Below, piece by piece: positions 25,778-35,474 of a DNA stretch of 64,000 bases. Each line of letters opens with the position of its first letter. Within the stretch, counting starts at the first letter, position 1. A program made the translations under genes and the position numbers. The DNA lies in contig NZ_CP106679.1 in assembly GCF_025502585.1 (NCBI RefSeq), forward strand, positions 4,309,501-4,373,500, in the 5' to 3' direction. The notes beneath the pieces were generated by a model. It saw nothing but the letters and a program-made list of their open reading frames with translations, did no database searches and was not told the origin of the DNA. Source of the DNA: Reichenbachiella agarivorans (GTDB lineage Bacteria; Bacteroidota; Bacteroidia; Cytophagales; Cyclobacteriaceae).

Positions 25778-26584
25778 ATGCAAAAGACACTTATCATCAC
25801 TGGCGGTACCTCAGGCATCGGCAAAGCCTGCATCCTCCGTTATGGCAAAGAAGGTTATCAAATCGTCTATACAGGTAGGGAACAAAGCAAAATAGACCGT
25901 GTCCAAAAGGAGTTTGAATCAGCTGGCATCCAATGCGTCGGCATCTGTGCACCTGTAGAAAGTGAAAAGGATGCTCAAAACGTGATAGAGGTAGCCATAG
26001 AAAAATTCGGGAGAATCGACGTGTTGATTTGCAACGCTGGCGTATCAATGAAGGCACTTTTTGAAGATGTGGATCTCAAGGTATTCGAGCGGGTCATGCA
26101 GATCAATTTTATGGGAACGATCAACTATGTCAAGCATGCTCTGCCTCACATCATCCAATCCAAAGGCTCTATTGTTGGCATATCGTCCATCAATGGTCAC
26201 CGCGGTACGCCTGGACGTACTGCCTACTCAGCCTCCAAGTTTGCCATGGAAGGGTTCTTTGAGGCACTCAGAATAGAGGTGATGAAACGAGGCGTTCACA
26301 TCATGACTCTGAGTCCTGGATACACCCAATCCAACATCCGAACCAATGCATTGGGTCCTAACGGAGCAATTCAAAATGAGTCTCACAAGAATGAAGAAAA
26401 ACTCATGGATGCTGATACAGTAGCCAACCACATCTATCAAGCACAAATCCGCAAAAAACGGGGTGTGATCCTAACACTCCTCGGCAAAGCATTGATTTTC
26501 CTCAACAAGAGATTTCCAAAATGGATGGACAGAACTGTCTACAATGTCATGACCAAGGAAGACCCATCGTTGATTAGAGAGTAG
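25778..26584 (+). CDS. Short-chain dehydrogenase/reductase
   Basis: NAD(P)-dependent oxidoreductase of 268 residues. The cofactor motif is TGGTSGIG (residues 8-15), NAG appears in ICNAGVSM, Ser is in GISSINGHRG, and the catalytic pair is Tyr150 and Lys154 in YSASK. The C-terminus (TVANHIYQAQIRKKRGVI) is basic and hydrophobic, as in the DHRS7/YqjQ-like branch that acts on lipid-like substrates, possibly at the membrane. It is monocistronic, divergent from rlmD. Substrate unknown. Confidence 0.92.
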   Translation: MQKTLIITGGTSGIGKACILRYGKEGYQIVYTGREQSKIDRVQKEFESAGIQCVGICAPVESEKDAQNVIEVAIEKFGRIDVLICNAGVSMKALFEDVDLKVFERVMQINFMGTINYVKHALPHIIQSKGSIVGISSINGHRGTPGRTAYSASKFAMEGFFEALRIEVMKRGVHIMTLSPGYTQSNIRTNALGPNGAIQNESHKNEEKLMDADTVANHIYQAQIRKKRGVILTLLGKALIFLNKRFPKWMDRTVYNVMTKEDPSLIRE

Positions 26585-26616
26585 TCGATGGTCAAAGGCT
26601 GAGACATAAAAGACAA

Positions 26617-26640
26617 CGGTCAACAGTTAACTGTCGACCG
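26617..26640. repeat. Near-perfect 24-bp intergenic palindrome
   Basis: The 24 bases are symmetric except for one pair, with a perfect core ACAGTTAACTGT (26624-26634 region). Related GTCAAC/GTGGAC/GTCGAC words recur in the next 70 bases and at 12584, which suggests decayed copies of one intergenic repeat family. It lies between converging genes; seven T occur about 20 bases downstream. Confidence 0.6.
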
Positions 26641-26710
26641 TAAGCATTCACAATACTTTTTTTGATCAGAATCGTCACACATCAACTGTGGACAGTCGTC
26701 CATTGACTAT

Positions 26711-27457
26711 CTATATAACCTTCTCTACCATTGACTGCTTGACATAGACCTCTGTGTCTCTCCACATGACTTTGCACCAGACATCGTCCTCAGTCACCAC
26801 TGTGAGCCTGTGCCCCTTCTGAATCACCTCCACCAAATCAGATCCTGACGAAGGTCCGTCCATCAGGTAGGCATGGTCATGCGTGACAATGACTTGCTCA
26901 GGGCTCAATTGAAAATTGGACACAAAAAAGAAAACGATCAACAGCACACACATACTGATCGCATAGGGGTAGGCATTGGTTTTGCTCCAAAACTTGCGAT
27001 AAACTACGACCACAAAAAGCAACAATGCAATCGCCAAGATTGAAATATTGACCAAGAAATAATTCCTATTGACCAGGCCTTTGAAAAAATCCGTGTCGGT
27101 CACTTCATACCCCTCCAATGTATGCTCCTCAGCAATATCCTGCATTTTGGTGCGGGCATTTTTGTTAGATGTGAGCAAATAATATTTGTTGAGATACAAA
27201 AGTGCTTGGCTATAATTCCCCAACCCTTCCTTGATGTATGCCATTTTCATCAGCATCTGTGGGCTGGCTTGACCTTCATTTTCGAGGATTTGGTGATAAA
27301 TCTCAAATGATTCGGTGTATTTTCTCTCCTTGAATAGCGAGTCAGCCTGACTCAAGGAGGATTTATTCTCTAAGTCTTGCGCTGTTAATGAAGGAGTTAT
27401 AAAAAGTCCTGAAACTATCAGAATAAAATTGAATAATATGTTTTGTTTTTTCGTCAT
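26711..27457 (-). CDS. Membrane protein with TPR and SH3-like domains
   Basis: The 248-residue protein has a signal peptide (cleavage near LTAQ, about residue 26), two tetratricopeptide units (about 35-110: ADSLFKERKYTESFEIYHQI, MAYIKEGLGNYSQALLYLNK), two membrane helices (YFLVNISILAIALLLFVVVV and AYPYAISMCVLLIVFFFVSN), and a C-terminal SH3-like domain (about 190-248: VTHDHAYLMDGPSSGSDLVE, WCKVMWRDTEVYVKQ). This arrangement matches the TPR/SH3 proteins found beside BatA-BatE aerotolerance genes in Bacteroidota, but no such genes are adjacent. It is monocistronic; function is unknown. Confidence 0.8.
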   Translation of the reverse strand: MTKKQNILFNFILIVSGLFITPSLTAQDLENKSSLSQADSLFKERKYTESFEIYHQILENEGQASPQMLMKMAYIKEGLGNYSQALLYLNKYYLLTSNKNARTKMQDIAEEHTLEGYEVTDTDFFKGLVNRNYFLVNISILAIALLLFVVVVYRKFWSKTNAYPYAISMCVLLIVFFFVSNFQLSPEQVIVTHDHAYLMDGPSSGSDLVEVIQKGHRLTVVTEDDVWCKVMWRDTEVYVKQSMVEKVI

Positions 27458-27536
27458 TGCCTACCTAGATTTGCAACCGCAAAATAAGGGAATGGCTTAG
27501 AAATAAGAAAATTCTTTTAGAAGATTTGCAAAAAAC

Positions 27537-27609
27537 GATTGGTTAGCTCAGCTGGTAGAGCAACGCCCTTTTAAGGCGTGGGTCCTGGGTTCGAGCCCCA
27601 GACCAATCA
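27537..27609 (+). tRNA. tRNA-Lys (anticodon UUU)
   Basis: The 73-base sequence folds as a full cloverleaf: acceptor GATTGGT/ACCAATC, D arm GCTC/GAGC, anticodon stem ACGCC/GGCGT with loop CTTTTAA (anticodon TTT), five-base variable loop and T arm CTGGG/CCCAG with TTCGAGC. Discriminator A is followed by CAA, so CCA is not encoded. Confidence 0.97.
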
Positions 27610-27616
27610 CAACAAG

Positions 27617-27642
27617 ACCCTGACAGCAATGTCGGGGTTTTT
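27617..27642 (+). terminator. Rho-independent terminator after the first tRNA-Lys
   Basis: ACCCTGACA pairs with TGTCGGGGT (one wobble) around GCAA, followed by five T in a row including the stem's last base. Confidence 0.85.
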
Positions 27643-27655
27643 ATTCACACCAGAC

Positions 27656-27731
27656 GACTGGTTAGCTCAGCTGGTAGAGCAACGCCCTTTTAAGGCGTGG
27701 GTCCTGGGTTCGAGCCCCAGACCAGTCACCA
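27656..27731 (+). tRNA. tRNA-Lys (anticodon UUU), second copy with encoded CCA
   Basis: The body is identical to the first copy; only one acceptor pair differs (GACTGGT/ACCAGTC against GATTGGT/ACCAATC). Here the discriminator A at 27728 is followed by a genomic CCA (27729-27731). It lies 46 bases after the first copy and has its own terminator. Confidence 0.97.
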
Positions 27732-27759
27732 AAGCCTCTTCAAACGAAGAGGCTTTTTT
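27732..27759 (+). terminator. Rho-independent terminator after the second tRNA-Lys
   Basis: AAGCCTCTTC pairs perfectly with GAAGAGGCTT around AAAC and runs into TTTT. Confidence 0.93.
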
Positions 27760-27852
27760 GTCCCGCAGCTTTACTGACTGATCCCTATTCAGGTCTATTC
27801 AGTGAGCTGTGTCATTATTAATCAATATCTAATCTGTCTTGATAAATAATAG

Positions 27853-29817
27853 CTAATTGAGAACCTGCTGCTGGATATGTGATACTTTAGGTGATGTCAA
27901 GCATATAGAGGCAGGCTGATACGACCTCAACAGATCCTTTAGGTCATCAATCCTTTCGGTGATCACTTCTCCCTCAGGGCAGTCCTTTACTTTGTGCAAT
28001 TTTTTATGCCGACTGAGGTCTTCCTTTTTGAATTTGTTTAAGTATCCGCTTTGTGCTACAATTTCTTCCTTATGAGACAAATGGGTAAACAACTGACGAC
28101 CCCATGCATCATGGATCAAAGTAAATCCTGCAATCCCTGTTTGTGCCTGATATGCTTTGGAAAACCCTCCGTCAATAACCATGAGCTTGCCATTTCCTTT
28201 TTTAGGGTTCTCTCCTCTCCTGACAGACACAGGAATGTGGCCATTTATGATGATGGCATCTGTGGAATTAAGACCAAATTCTCCTAACAACTTGATGCAA
28301 AACGCTTCATTTTCTCTCAATGAGAAATAGGTATTTTTCTTTTCTGTATGCAACAATTGATCACTTGTGAAATATCTTTCAAAGGTTGCCATCTTATCTT
28401 TCCCGAAAACGGGTGATAGCGGCCCTGTCCATAAATACCACAACAAGTCTTTAGAATATTCGGCATTTTCTCCAACTTTAATTGGCCATGCGTTTTTTAT
28501 AGTTTGATTCAGAAAATCAAAAAGAGATTTACCTTGATATTGTCCACGGCCTAAATCCACTGGGATAAAGTCTCCATCTTGATCGACTGGGACACAACCG
28601 TGAAAGAACAAGTTGTTATTAGAAACCTTGTACATTCCTCCCTTTTCAAAAAGGAAGTTTGCGTGAGCTTGAAGTCTGTAGCTTTCAAGAAAGCATTTTT
28701 TCAATCTAAAAATCAGCTCATCTTCATCGTGAGTAAGCGAGTAAGGGTCTTCGGGATCTATCGTAGGAAAAAATGAGCTACTGAGTTTATGAATTTCACC
28801 GTTGATTTTAATCGTATTCTGATCAAAGTCTATTTTGTCAAGTAAAAGACGAGAATCCATGTTAAATTTTGGTCTACGGGCAATTAATTGTCCCTCCAAC
28901 TTGAACTGTATAATTGCGACAGCCTTGTGCATGATTTTATTCAGGTCCTTCTCAGCGTCGCTCATAGCCTCGTCATCATCGGTTTTCGGCTCAAAACCAA
29001 TCGCAGGGTCATCTCCATAATATTTCAATGCGAAGGTGGCCAAAGGGATAAGGTGTATTCCATATCGGATGAGTGTACCAATATTGCCATACCTGAGCGA
29101 AACTCTCAAGACATTGGCAATACACGCTTCGGATCCATATGCTGCACCCATCCATACTACGTCATGGTTGCCCCACTGGACATCACACTCCTGATGATCA
29201 ATCAATTGATCGACGATAAGATCTGCCCCAGATCCTCTGTCATATATATCCCCTATGACGTGTAGTTTTTGTATGCTCAACTTCCGAATGAGGATGGCCA
29301 TATCAGAGATGATGTTATTTTCTAAGTGTAACGCAAACAAATTGTCAATTACACTGAGTACATATCCTTGGTTGGTAGCATTTCTATTGACCAAATCCCA
29401 GATCACAGCATCAAATTTAGAAGTCATGACCTCATTGAAACGCCCCATTGAATACGTCCCAAGGAGAGTATTCATCACCTTGAGCATGTTTGAAACAACC
29501 CTTGTCAAGGACTCTTTTCTATCAACTCTATGCTCATAAAGCTCAAACGTATCTTGCGGATAGTAAATCATTGACAAAAGCTCACGTTTCTCCTGCGCAG
29601 ACGTATCTACCGAGACAGTGCTATCGACAATTTGCTCAATCGTCCCAAAACCAATTCTAATTAGGTTTTCAAAAGTTTCGTGTGACCCATGCAAATCGCT
29701 TACAAACACCTCCGTGCCTTTGGTCAATTCAAGTATCGATGTTAGCCTGAGGAGTTCGGTAGAAGCACTTTCATAATCAGGGAATCTTTCAGACAATAGT
29801 CTAAGCGCCTTATTCAT
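27853..29817 (-). CDS. fbp: Fructose-1,6-bisphosphatase, class III
   Basis: Gluconeogenic phosphatase that converts fructose 1,6-bisphosphate to fructose 6-phosphate. The 654-residue length and the calcineurin-like metal motifs are those of class III: VFVSDLHGSHETFEN (about 37-51), VIGDIYDRGSGADLIVDQLI, WGNHDVVWMGAAYGSEACIA, and a distant INGHIPV followed by GENPKKGNGKLMVIDGG. It is monocistronic. In the context of the window it would recycle triose phosphates, including those from the tagatose route encoded to the right, into hexose phosphates. Confidence 0.96.
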   Translation of the reverse strand: MNKALRLLSERFPDYESASTELLRLTSILELTKGTEVFVSDLHGSHETFENLIRIGFGTIEQIVDSTVSVDTSAQEKRELLSMIYYPQDTFELYEHRVDRKESLTRVVSNMLKVMNTLLGTYSMGRFNEVMTSKFDAVIWDLVNRNATNQGYVLSVIDNLFALHLENNIISDMAILIRKLSIQKLHVIGDIYDRGSGADLIVDQLIDHQECDVQWGNHDVVWMGAAYGSEACIANVLRVSLRYGNIGTLIRYGIHLIPLATFALKYYGDDPAIGFEPKTDDDEAMSDAEKDLNKIMHKAVAIIQFKLEGQLIARRPKFNMDSRLLLDKIDFDQNTIKINGEIHKLSSSFFPTIDPEDPYSLTHDEDELIFRLKKCFLESYRLQAHANFLFEKGGMYKVSNNNLFFHGCVPVDQDGDFIPVDLGRGQYQGKSLFDFLNQTIKNAWPIKVGENAEYSKDLLWYLWTGPLSPVFGKDKMATFERYFTSDQLLHTEKKNTYFSLRENEAFCIKLLGEFGLNSTDAIIINGHIPVSVRRGENPKKGNGKLMVIDGGFSKAYQAQTGIAGFTLIHDAWGRQLFTHLSHKEEIVAQSGYLNKFKKEDLSRHKKLHKVKDCPEGEVITERIDDLKDLLRSYQPASICLTSPKVSHIQQQVLN

Positions 29818-29841
29818 AATTGCAAGACATGTAATAAGAGA

Positions 29842-29891
29842 AACAAAAAGAATAAAAAAAGAAGGGAATCGCTGTTTAACAGGCGACTCCC
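29842..29891 (-). terminator. Rho-independent terminator of the second SusC/SusD operon
   Basis: On the minus strand GGGAGTCGCCTGT pairs with ACAGCGATTCCC (one bulged C, one G-T) around TAA, followed by CTTCTTTTTTTATTC. It lies about 30 bases past the SusD stop. Confidence 0.88.
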
Positions 29892-29921
29892 CAATTCCAT
29901 TTTCAAGATGGATAATTGCAC

Positions 29922-31397
29922 TTATGGATTTTGCTTTGCCTCAGTATTATTGGTAACCTCATTGAGAGGAATGAAATAAATATTGCGTAGATCATCCCAA
30001 GGTATAATTTGAGTAGTTTCTCCATTTGGTAAATGGACACCTGGATAACTTCTATCAATATTCATTTTGTTTCTTACTAAATCGTGGGTTCTGAAGCCTT
30101 CCCAGGCCAATTCTAGTCTTCTTTCATTCAGCACCACCTCTAGGATATTAGCCAGTCCTTTAAAATCACCTGCCGAGTACAACTCAGTACCAGAAAGACC
30201 CGCACGCTCGCGAATTTTATTGACATCTGCCAGTGCTTCACTTTCATTGTTCAAATGTGCATAGGCCTCTGATCGGTTGAGATACACCTCTGCCAAACGA
30301 ATCATTTGAGGAGAGTTTAAGGTCACGACATCATCCTGATATGAAAACTTGGTAATGAAATATTTGGGATAGCCGTTTCTCTGTTTGACGGTCACTCCAT
30401 CGACATCATAATCTGGTTTGATAAAATCATTTCTCACATCGTTGGGATTGGCTCCCAAGAGGTCTCTCAACGTCTTGGAAGGATAAATCTCTCCCCACCC
30501 CAAGCCTTGATCTGTCAAGTACATGGATCCAACAGCTGCAAGTGTTTTATCATCTTGAAGCAATTGAGCAACATACCAGATCGCCTCAGAAGAAGAAGCG
30601 CTATTCCATAACGAATTGACATAATTGTCTCTAGGCTCCAATTCATATGGGCCATTTGTGATTACCTCATCAGCATAATCAATGGCGTCTTGCCATCTTT
30701 CCATGTGTAAATACACTCTACTCAACAGAGCCTGCGCCGCGCCCTTGGAGGCAAACGCACGGCCTCTTCCTGTCCCCATCAACTCCTCTGCTAGCAATAA
30801 ATCTTCTTCGATTTGATCATAGCATTGACCTACAGTTGATCTAGCTTTCAATGGCGAATCTTCTATTGACAACTTTAGAATCACACCATCATTGTCGACA
30901 CCATGAGAATAAGGTAAGGCAAAAAGTTTCAGTAACTCCAAATGCATGAATGCGCGAAGAAAATAGCTCTCACCCAACAACTGTCTCGAGTTCTCGTCCT
31001 GAGTATCGCCTAGGACTGCTATTATCTGATTGGCTCCATTGATTATTCTATAAGAAGAAAACCATAGATAACTTGTATTGTTCATCGCCGCAAAATGCTC
31101 GCGAGTAAAAGAGTAAAACAACGGATCTGTAGTTGATCCACTTAGCATTACATTGTCACTGGCATATTCAGCCAAATGGTGATAATGGCGTATCCAATAA
31201 TTGGCTGTGTTGTTCGCTCCATAGTAGGTGATGACATCTTTCATCATGGCATAGTTGCCATTAGTGGCTGCCAGCAATCCTTCATAGTTTGTCGACAAAG
31301 ATTCCGCCACGATGCCTTCACTTGGCAATTGATCCAACTCACACGCTGTAGTTATCATTATCAAGCAGGCAAAACTTATTATTAATATTCTTTTCAT
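29922..31397 (-). CDS. RagB/SusD-family outer-membrane lipoprotein
   Basis: Surface glycan-capture lipoprotein, 491 residues. MKRILIISFACLIMITTAC is a lipoprotein signal (Cys19). TPR-like helices typical of SusD are visible: YFLRAFMHLELLKLFALPYS, AAQALLSRVYLHMERWQDAI, then RLAEVYLNRSEAYAHLNNES and LEVVLNERRLELAWEGFR near the C-terminus, the last a family hallmark. It lies 11 bases after its SusC partner and ends with a terminator. It is at the left end of the inferred GalNAc locus. Confidence 0.95.
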   Translation of the reverse strand: MKRILIISFACLIMITTACELDQLPSEGIVAESLSTNYEGLLAATNGNYAMMKDVITYYGANNTANYWIRHYHHLAEYASDNVMLSGSTTDPLFYSFTREHFAAMNNTSYLWFSSYRIINGANQIIAVLGDTQDENSRQLLGESYFLRAFMHLELLKLFALPYSHGVDNDGVILKLSIEDSPLKARSTVGQCYDQIEEDLLLAEELMGTGRGRAFASKGAAQALLSRVYLHMERWQDAIDYADEVITNGPYELEPRDNYVNSLWNSASSSEAIWYVAQLLQDDKTLAAVGSMYLTDQGLGWGEIYPSKTLRDLLGANPNDVRNDFIKPDYDVDGVTVKQRNGYPKYFITKFSYQDDVVTLNSPQMIRLAEVYLNRSEAYAHLNNESEALADVNKIRERAGLSGTELYSAGDFKGLANILEVVLNERRLELAWEGFRTHDLVRNKMNIDRSYPGVHLPNGETTQIIPWDDLRNIYFIPLNEVTNNTEAKQNP

Positions 31398-31408
31398 CTC
31401 TCTTCTGA

Positions 31409-34387
31409 TTAAAATTTAGCGGTGAGTTTTATCAAATACTGCTTACTGATAGGATATTTAAAATCCTGAAAGCCTGGCAGTTCATACTCTGATGCAGAAA
31501 TTCGTGTTTCAGGATCCAACCCCGAAAATTTCGTCCAAGTAATCAAATTGTCTGCGCTCAAGGAAAGATTCAGAGATTGCAAACCAATTGCAGAAATCAT
31601 GTCTCTTGGAAATGCATAACCTAAAGAAACATTTCTCAAACGTATGTAATCACCATCCTCTAGATACCTAGAAGAGACCGCATTTGATTGCTGGTTACCT
31701 CCTCTTACAGGCAATGGGTGAGTTGCCTCGTCCCCTGGTTTTTCCCATCTACTCCATCCATCTTGGAGATTCATCAAATTATACTCAGGATATGCTCCAT
31801 CACTGTCAAAAAGCTGACGTGCACTGTGATACACCTTGTTACCAAATTGATATGACAACAAGACATTGAGCGATATGCCTTTGTAAGCAAAGCTATTGGT
31901 CCATCCACCGTAAAACTTTGGAAGTACATCTCCCACGGCCTGATACTCTGCTTGAGAATATACACTTGTCGCTTCTCTCGATATCACATTCCCATCCGCA
32001 TCACGATTCACCTTCTCCCAAAGAGGGCTACCGTCATCTGGATTCACTCCCAGCCACTTGGGCAAATACCATTGTCTCAGAGATCCTCCTACCTCAGAGA
32101 TCTGCTGTGCCCCTGTCCCAAAGTACAATTCATCGTCATCACCTAAACTCACTATTTCACTTTTATTCCATGAAATATTAAAACCTGAGTTCCAAGAAAA
32201 TTTACTAGTTGATTTTAGAATGTCAGCATTTACGGCAAGTTCTACTCCTTGATTTTTCACTTCTCCAGCGTTCCTCAACTGTTCTTCATATCCAATAGAC
32301 AATGGTAGCTGAACTCTCAGTAGCATATCCTTGGTTGAGTTTTGATAATAATCAAGAGTAACATTGATTCGATCAAACAATGACATGTCCACCCCTACAT
32401 TCCTAGAGACGACTGTCTCCCAAGTAATCTGTCTATCTGCCAACAAGGGAATTGTACCAGCAGGACTGCCATTATAATTGGTAGAAAGGTCATAATATGA
32501 TAAATAAGGAAAGTAAGTACTACCTACATTGTCATTGCCAACCTCTCCGTAACTAGCTCGAGCCTTCATGAAAGTAATCGGTCCCTCGCCAAAAAAGTCC
32601 TCTTCACTAATCAACCATGAGGCGGACACACCAGGGAAGTACCCCCATCTATTGTTAGGGCTAAATTTGGAAGACCCATCTGTTCTGAAAACTCCTGTCA
32701 AGAAATACTTTCCTGCATAGGAATAATTTAGCTCCGAAAGGAAAGACATCCGGGTACTGGTCACATTTGATCCTCCCACACTCACTGGCTCTGCTGCCGC
32801 ATCCAGTACATTCAATCCGATGGGGATGTTTCGTGCCGAAGCATTCAAATATTCCGCATAATAACTAGCCCCCTCTACACCTACAAAAGCACCAACAGAA
32901 TGCTTGCCGATATTCTTGCTTCCTCTAAGAATTAAAGTGGAAATCGCATCTCTCGAACTATTGTCCGAGCTAGTAAGTGTCCCATTACTGGCCTTACCAT
33001 CTTTGGTTCTAGGATCATAAAAAGTTTCATATCCCGAATCAAACAAAGACACCATGGTACGAGACTCAAGACTCAGCCACTCTGTCATATCAATGGTCAA
33101 AAAGACGTTGCCCGTCATGGCCAAAGATTTGTTTTTGTTGTAATTGTACTGAGCCGTATGCAACACATTTCTTTTATCCCTACCATACCATTCGAGAGAT
33201 GTGGTATTGTCGATGTATTTTACCGAACCATCATCCGCATAAGGATTATCCCAAGGTAAATTTAGAAATGGGTCATATCTCCAATCCCAAAAATCTTGGT
33301 TGCTGTCACTTTGAACTACCGAAAAATTTGTTTTAAGATTTATGTTATCCTTGATCTGAAAACCCAAATTCGTACGAAAGCTGATTCGTTCATAGCCTGT
33401 ATTCACAAGTGTTCCATCCTCATTATAGTAGTCCAGAGACACAGCATAGGTTGAGTTTTCACTACCTCCTCTCGCTGCTACATAATAATTTTGAAGCATG
33501 CCTGGCTGATACACTTCATCGACCCAGTTAAAATTTTGATCCTCCAAATTACTCGGTCTTTGATTAAGAAAACCCACAGTATTGGTGCCCCACATTACCT
33601 TTTGAACTTCATAAAGATCAGCTCCGTTCATTACCGAAAAATTTCCCGTCGTAATTCGCTTTTGCCCTAAGGTAGCCGAAAACTCTATTTCTGAATTTTT
33701 CTTCGTCCCTACCTTGGTAGTCACCACCATCACTCCACCAGAAGCTAACGAACCATAAAGTGCCGTAGCAGCGGCATCTTTCAATATCGTCACAGATTCT
33801 ACATCATTGGGTTGATAAGTCCCCCCAATCATACCATCCACTACTACTAGTGGTGCTCGATCTGCCGTGAGAGAATTGACTCCTCTAATTCTTATTTCAG
33901 CAGCGGACCCAGGAGCACCTGTCGATGTAGTGACACTCACACCCGCAACCTTACCCTGAAGCATGCTTTCGACATTGGAGGAAGTCACGTTCTGTAAATC
34001 ATCACTACCCAAAGTACTGGCAGAAGCCGAAATCTCTTGCCTTGATTTGATTGAGTACCCCATCACCACTACTTCTGAAAGCTCAGATGCATCTGGCTCC
34101 AAGGTAACGTCAACAACGGACCTACCTCCTATTGCCTCTCTAGTACTGGCAAAACCCACAAATGAAAAGACTAAAACATCGTCTCCCTTTGCCTCAATAG
34201 AATAATTACCCTCGAGATCAGTAACGGTTCCTACTGATGAACCTACAACAACAATTGTCGCTCCCGGCAACCCTTCTCCATCCTCACTTGATATCACTCG
34301 CCCATTAACCAAAGACTGAGCCTTCAAATTTGGAGCAATTATAACCAATAGCAGGATTAACACTCTTCTTATAAATGTTTGTATCAT
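31409..34387 (-). CDS. SusC/RagA-type TonB-dependent outer-membrane transporter
   Basis: Oligosaccharide importer paired with the following SusD, 992 residues. Signal peptide ending near LKAQS (about residue 24); carboxypeptidase-like domain (VNGRVISSEDGEGLPGATIV, about 27-100); TonB-box region (LSEVVVMGYSIKSR); plug domain with LVVVDGMIGGTYQ and ALYGSLASGGVMVVTTK; then a barrel ending QYLIKLTAKF. It is the first gene of the leftward pair, and two TTTC-rich operator-like sites lie in the 147 bases shared with the divergent EamA gene. Its substrate is inferred to be a GalNAc-containing glycan from the genes to the right. Confidence 0.95.
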   Translation of the reverse strand: MIQTFIRRVLILLLVIIAPNLKAQSLVNGRVISSEDGEGLPGATIVVVGSSVGTVTDLEGNYSIEAKGDDVLVFSFVGFASTREAIGGRSVVDVTLEPDASELSEVVVMGYSIKSRQEISASASTLGSDDLQNVTSSNVESMLQGKVAGVSVTTSTGAPGSAAEIRIRGVNSLTADRAPLVVVDGMIGGTYQPNDVESVTILKDAAATALYGSLASGGVMVVTTKVGTKKNSEIEFSATLGQKRITTGNFSVMNGADLYEVQKVMWGTNTVGFLNQRPSNLEDQNFNWVDEVYQPGMLQNYYVAARGGSENSTYAVSLDYYNEDGTLVNTGYERISFRTNLGFQIKDNINLKTNFSVVQSDSNQDFWDWRYDPFLNLPWDNPYADDGSVKYIDNTTSLEWYGRDKRNVLHTAQYNYNKNKSLAMTGNVFLTIDMTEWLSLESRTMVSLFDSGYETFYDPRTKDGKASNGTLTSSDNSSRDAISTLILRGSKNIGKHSVGAFVGVEGASYYAEYLNASARNIPIGLNVLDAAAEPVSVGGSNVTSTRMSFLSELNYSYAGKYFLTGVFRTDGSSKFSPNNRWGYFPGVSASWLISEEDFFGEGPITFMKARASYGEVGNDNVGSTYFPYLSYYDLSTNYNGSPAGTIPLLADRQITWETVVSRNVGVDMSLFDRINVTLDYYQNSTKDMLLRVQLPLSIGYEEQLRNAGEVKNQGVELAVNADILKSTSKFSWNSGFNISWNKSEIVSLGDDDELYFGTGAQQISEVGGSLRQWYLPKWLGVNPDDGSPLWEKVNRDADGNVISREATSVYSQAEYQAVGDVLPKFYGGWTNSFAYKGISLNVLLSYQFGNKVYHSARQLFDSDGAYPEYNLMNLQDGWSRWEKPGDEATHPLPVRGGNQQSNAVSSRYLEDGDYIRLRNVSLGYAFPRDMISAIGLQSLNLSLSADNLITWTKFSGLDPETRISASEYELPGFQDFKYPISKQYLIKLTAKF

Positions 34388-34402
34388 ATAATTATCTGCT
34401 TT

Positions 34403-34477
34403 AAACTTTCATTTCCTTTTATTTAAGAATAGCCAAATTAAATAATATTTATTTAACTTTCAATTTCTTTCTTTAAT
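34403..34477. promoter_or_regulatory. Two TTTC-rich operator-like sites between SusC and the EamA gene
   Basis: Site 1 at 34403-34424 contains CTTTCATTTCCTTTT; site 2 at 34455-34477 contains CTTTCAATTTCTTTCTTT. Both follow the pattern TTTC-nTTT-nCTTT seen at other promoters of this locus and resemble the TTTC-repeat operators reported for AgaR of E. coli. Binding by the DeoR-family protein at 39301-40083 is inference. Confidence 0.55.
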
Positions 34478-34534
34478 AAAATAAAATTTTCTTTATCTTA
34501 TTTATTATTCTTTCAATTTATCAGCACATATAAC

Positions 34535-35410
34535 ATGATTTTATTCAAACCATCATCCAAATGGCTCATATTCACTTTTGCAACAACCATATCGTGGGGC
34601 ATATGGGGAGCACTTATAGAATTACCCGAAAAAAATGGCTTTCCTGCTACCATGGGATACATTGCATGGGCACTCACCATGGTACCTTGCGCAATCATAG
34701 CACTCAAAATAGCAAATTGGAAGCTTGACAAAAAGCCTAAATCCATCTTACTAGGTATGGCAGCAGGCTTAACAGGTGCTGGTGGTCAAATCATACTGTT
34801 CCAAGCATTGCGCGAAGGACCTGCGTATATTATTTTTCCTATTATATCCCTCTACCCAATCATAACCATCTTGCTTTCCGTCTCAATTTTAAAGGAATCA
34901 GCAAGCAAAAGACAAGTTTTTGGAATTCTATTTGCCCTTGCGGGAATTTTTCTTCTCTCTTATAGTAAAGGAGACAATTCTATCACACAAGGATACACTT
35001 GGCTCATCCTCTCTGGACTCGTATTTCTATCATGGGGCACTCAAGCCTATGTAATGAAATTCTCCAATGAATCAATGAGCGCTGAAAGTATCTTCTTTTA
35101 TATGACAATCTCCAGCCTTATATTGACACCTATAGCATACGTGATGACAGACTTATCCATAGATATCAATTACGGATGGGATGGAGCATACAGCGCACTA
35201 CTGATTCACTTCCTCAATTCTATCGGCGCACTAACCTTGGTATATGCACTTAGATACGGAAAAGCAATCATAGTCGTACCCTTGACAGGCCTATCTCCAT
35301 TGATCACAATCACACTATCCCTAATCCTGTATAACGTGTGGCCTAGCCCCTCACTATTTACCGGAATGGTGCTAGCCATAGTTGCGATATGCCTATTCTT
35401 CGAAGAATAA
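34535..35410 (+). CDS. EamA/DMT-family permease
   Basis: Inner-membrane transporter of 291 residues with about ten hydrophobic helices arranged as two EamA repeats (about 12-145 and 150-290). Recognisable family features are GGQIILFQALREGPAYIIFP (the GPA(Y) end of helix 4), LKESASKRQVFGILFALAGI and, in the second repeat, ALRYGKAIIVVPLTGLSPLI. It is divergent from SusC and within the catabolic locus, sharing operator-like sites, so it may import or export a sugar or amino sugar; the glucose/rhamnose-type branch of this superfamily is known to carry sugars. The substrate is not visible in the sequence. Confidence 0.9.
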   Translation: MILFKPSSKWLIFTFATTISWGIWGALIELPEKNGFPATMGYIAWALTMVPCAIIALKIANWKLDKKPKSILLGMAAGLTGAGGQIILFQALREGPAYIIFPIISLYPIITILLSVSILKESASKRQVFGILFALAGIFLLSYSKGDNSITQGYTWLILSGLVFLSWGTQAYVMKFSNESMSAESIFFYMTISSLILTPIAYVMTDLSIDINYGWDGAYSALLIHFLNSIGALTLVYALRYGKAIIVVPLTGLSPLITITLSLILYNVWPSPSLFTGMVLAIVAICLFFEE

Positions 35411-35474
35411 CTGCTGATCCGCAGATATCTATATGTTATTTAAACTACGACACAAACAATATTAATATTTTATT

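Noticed and set aside
27578-27781. 67-codon frame over the tRNA genes
   Set aside because: It runs through both tRNA-Lys genes and their terminators.
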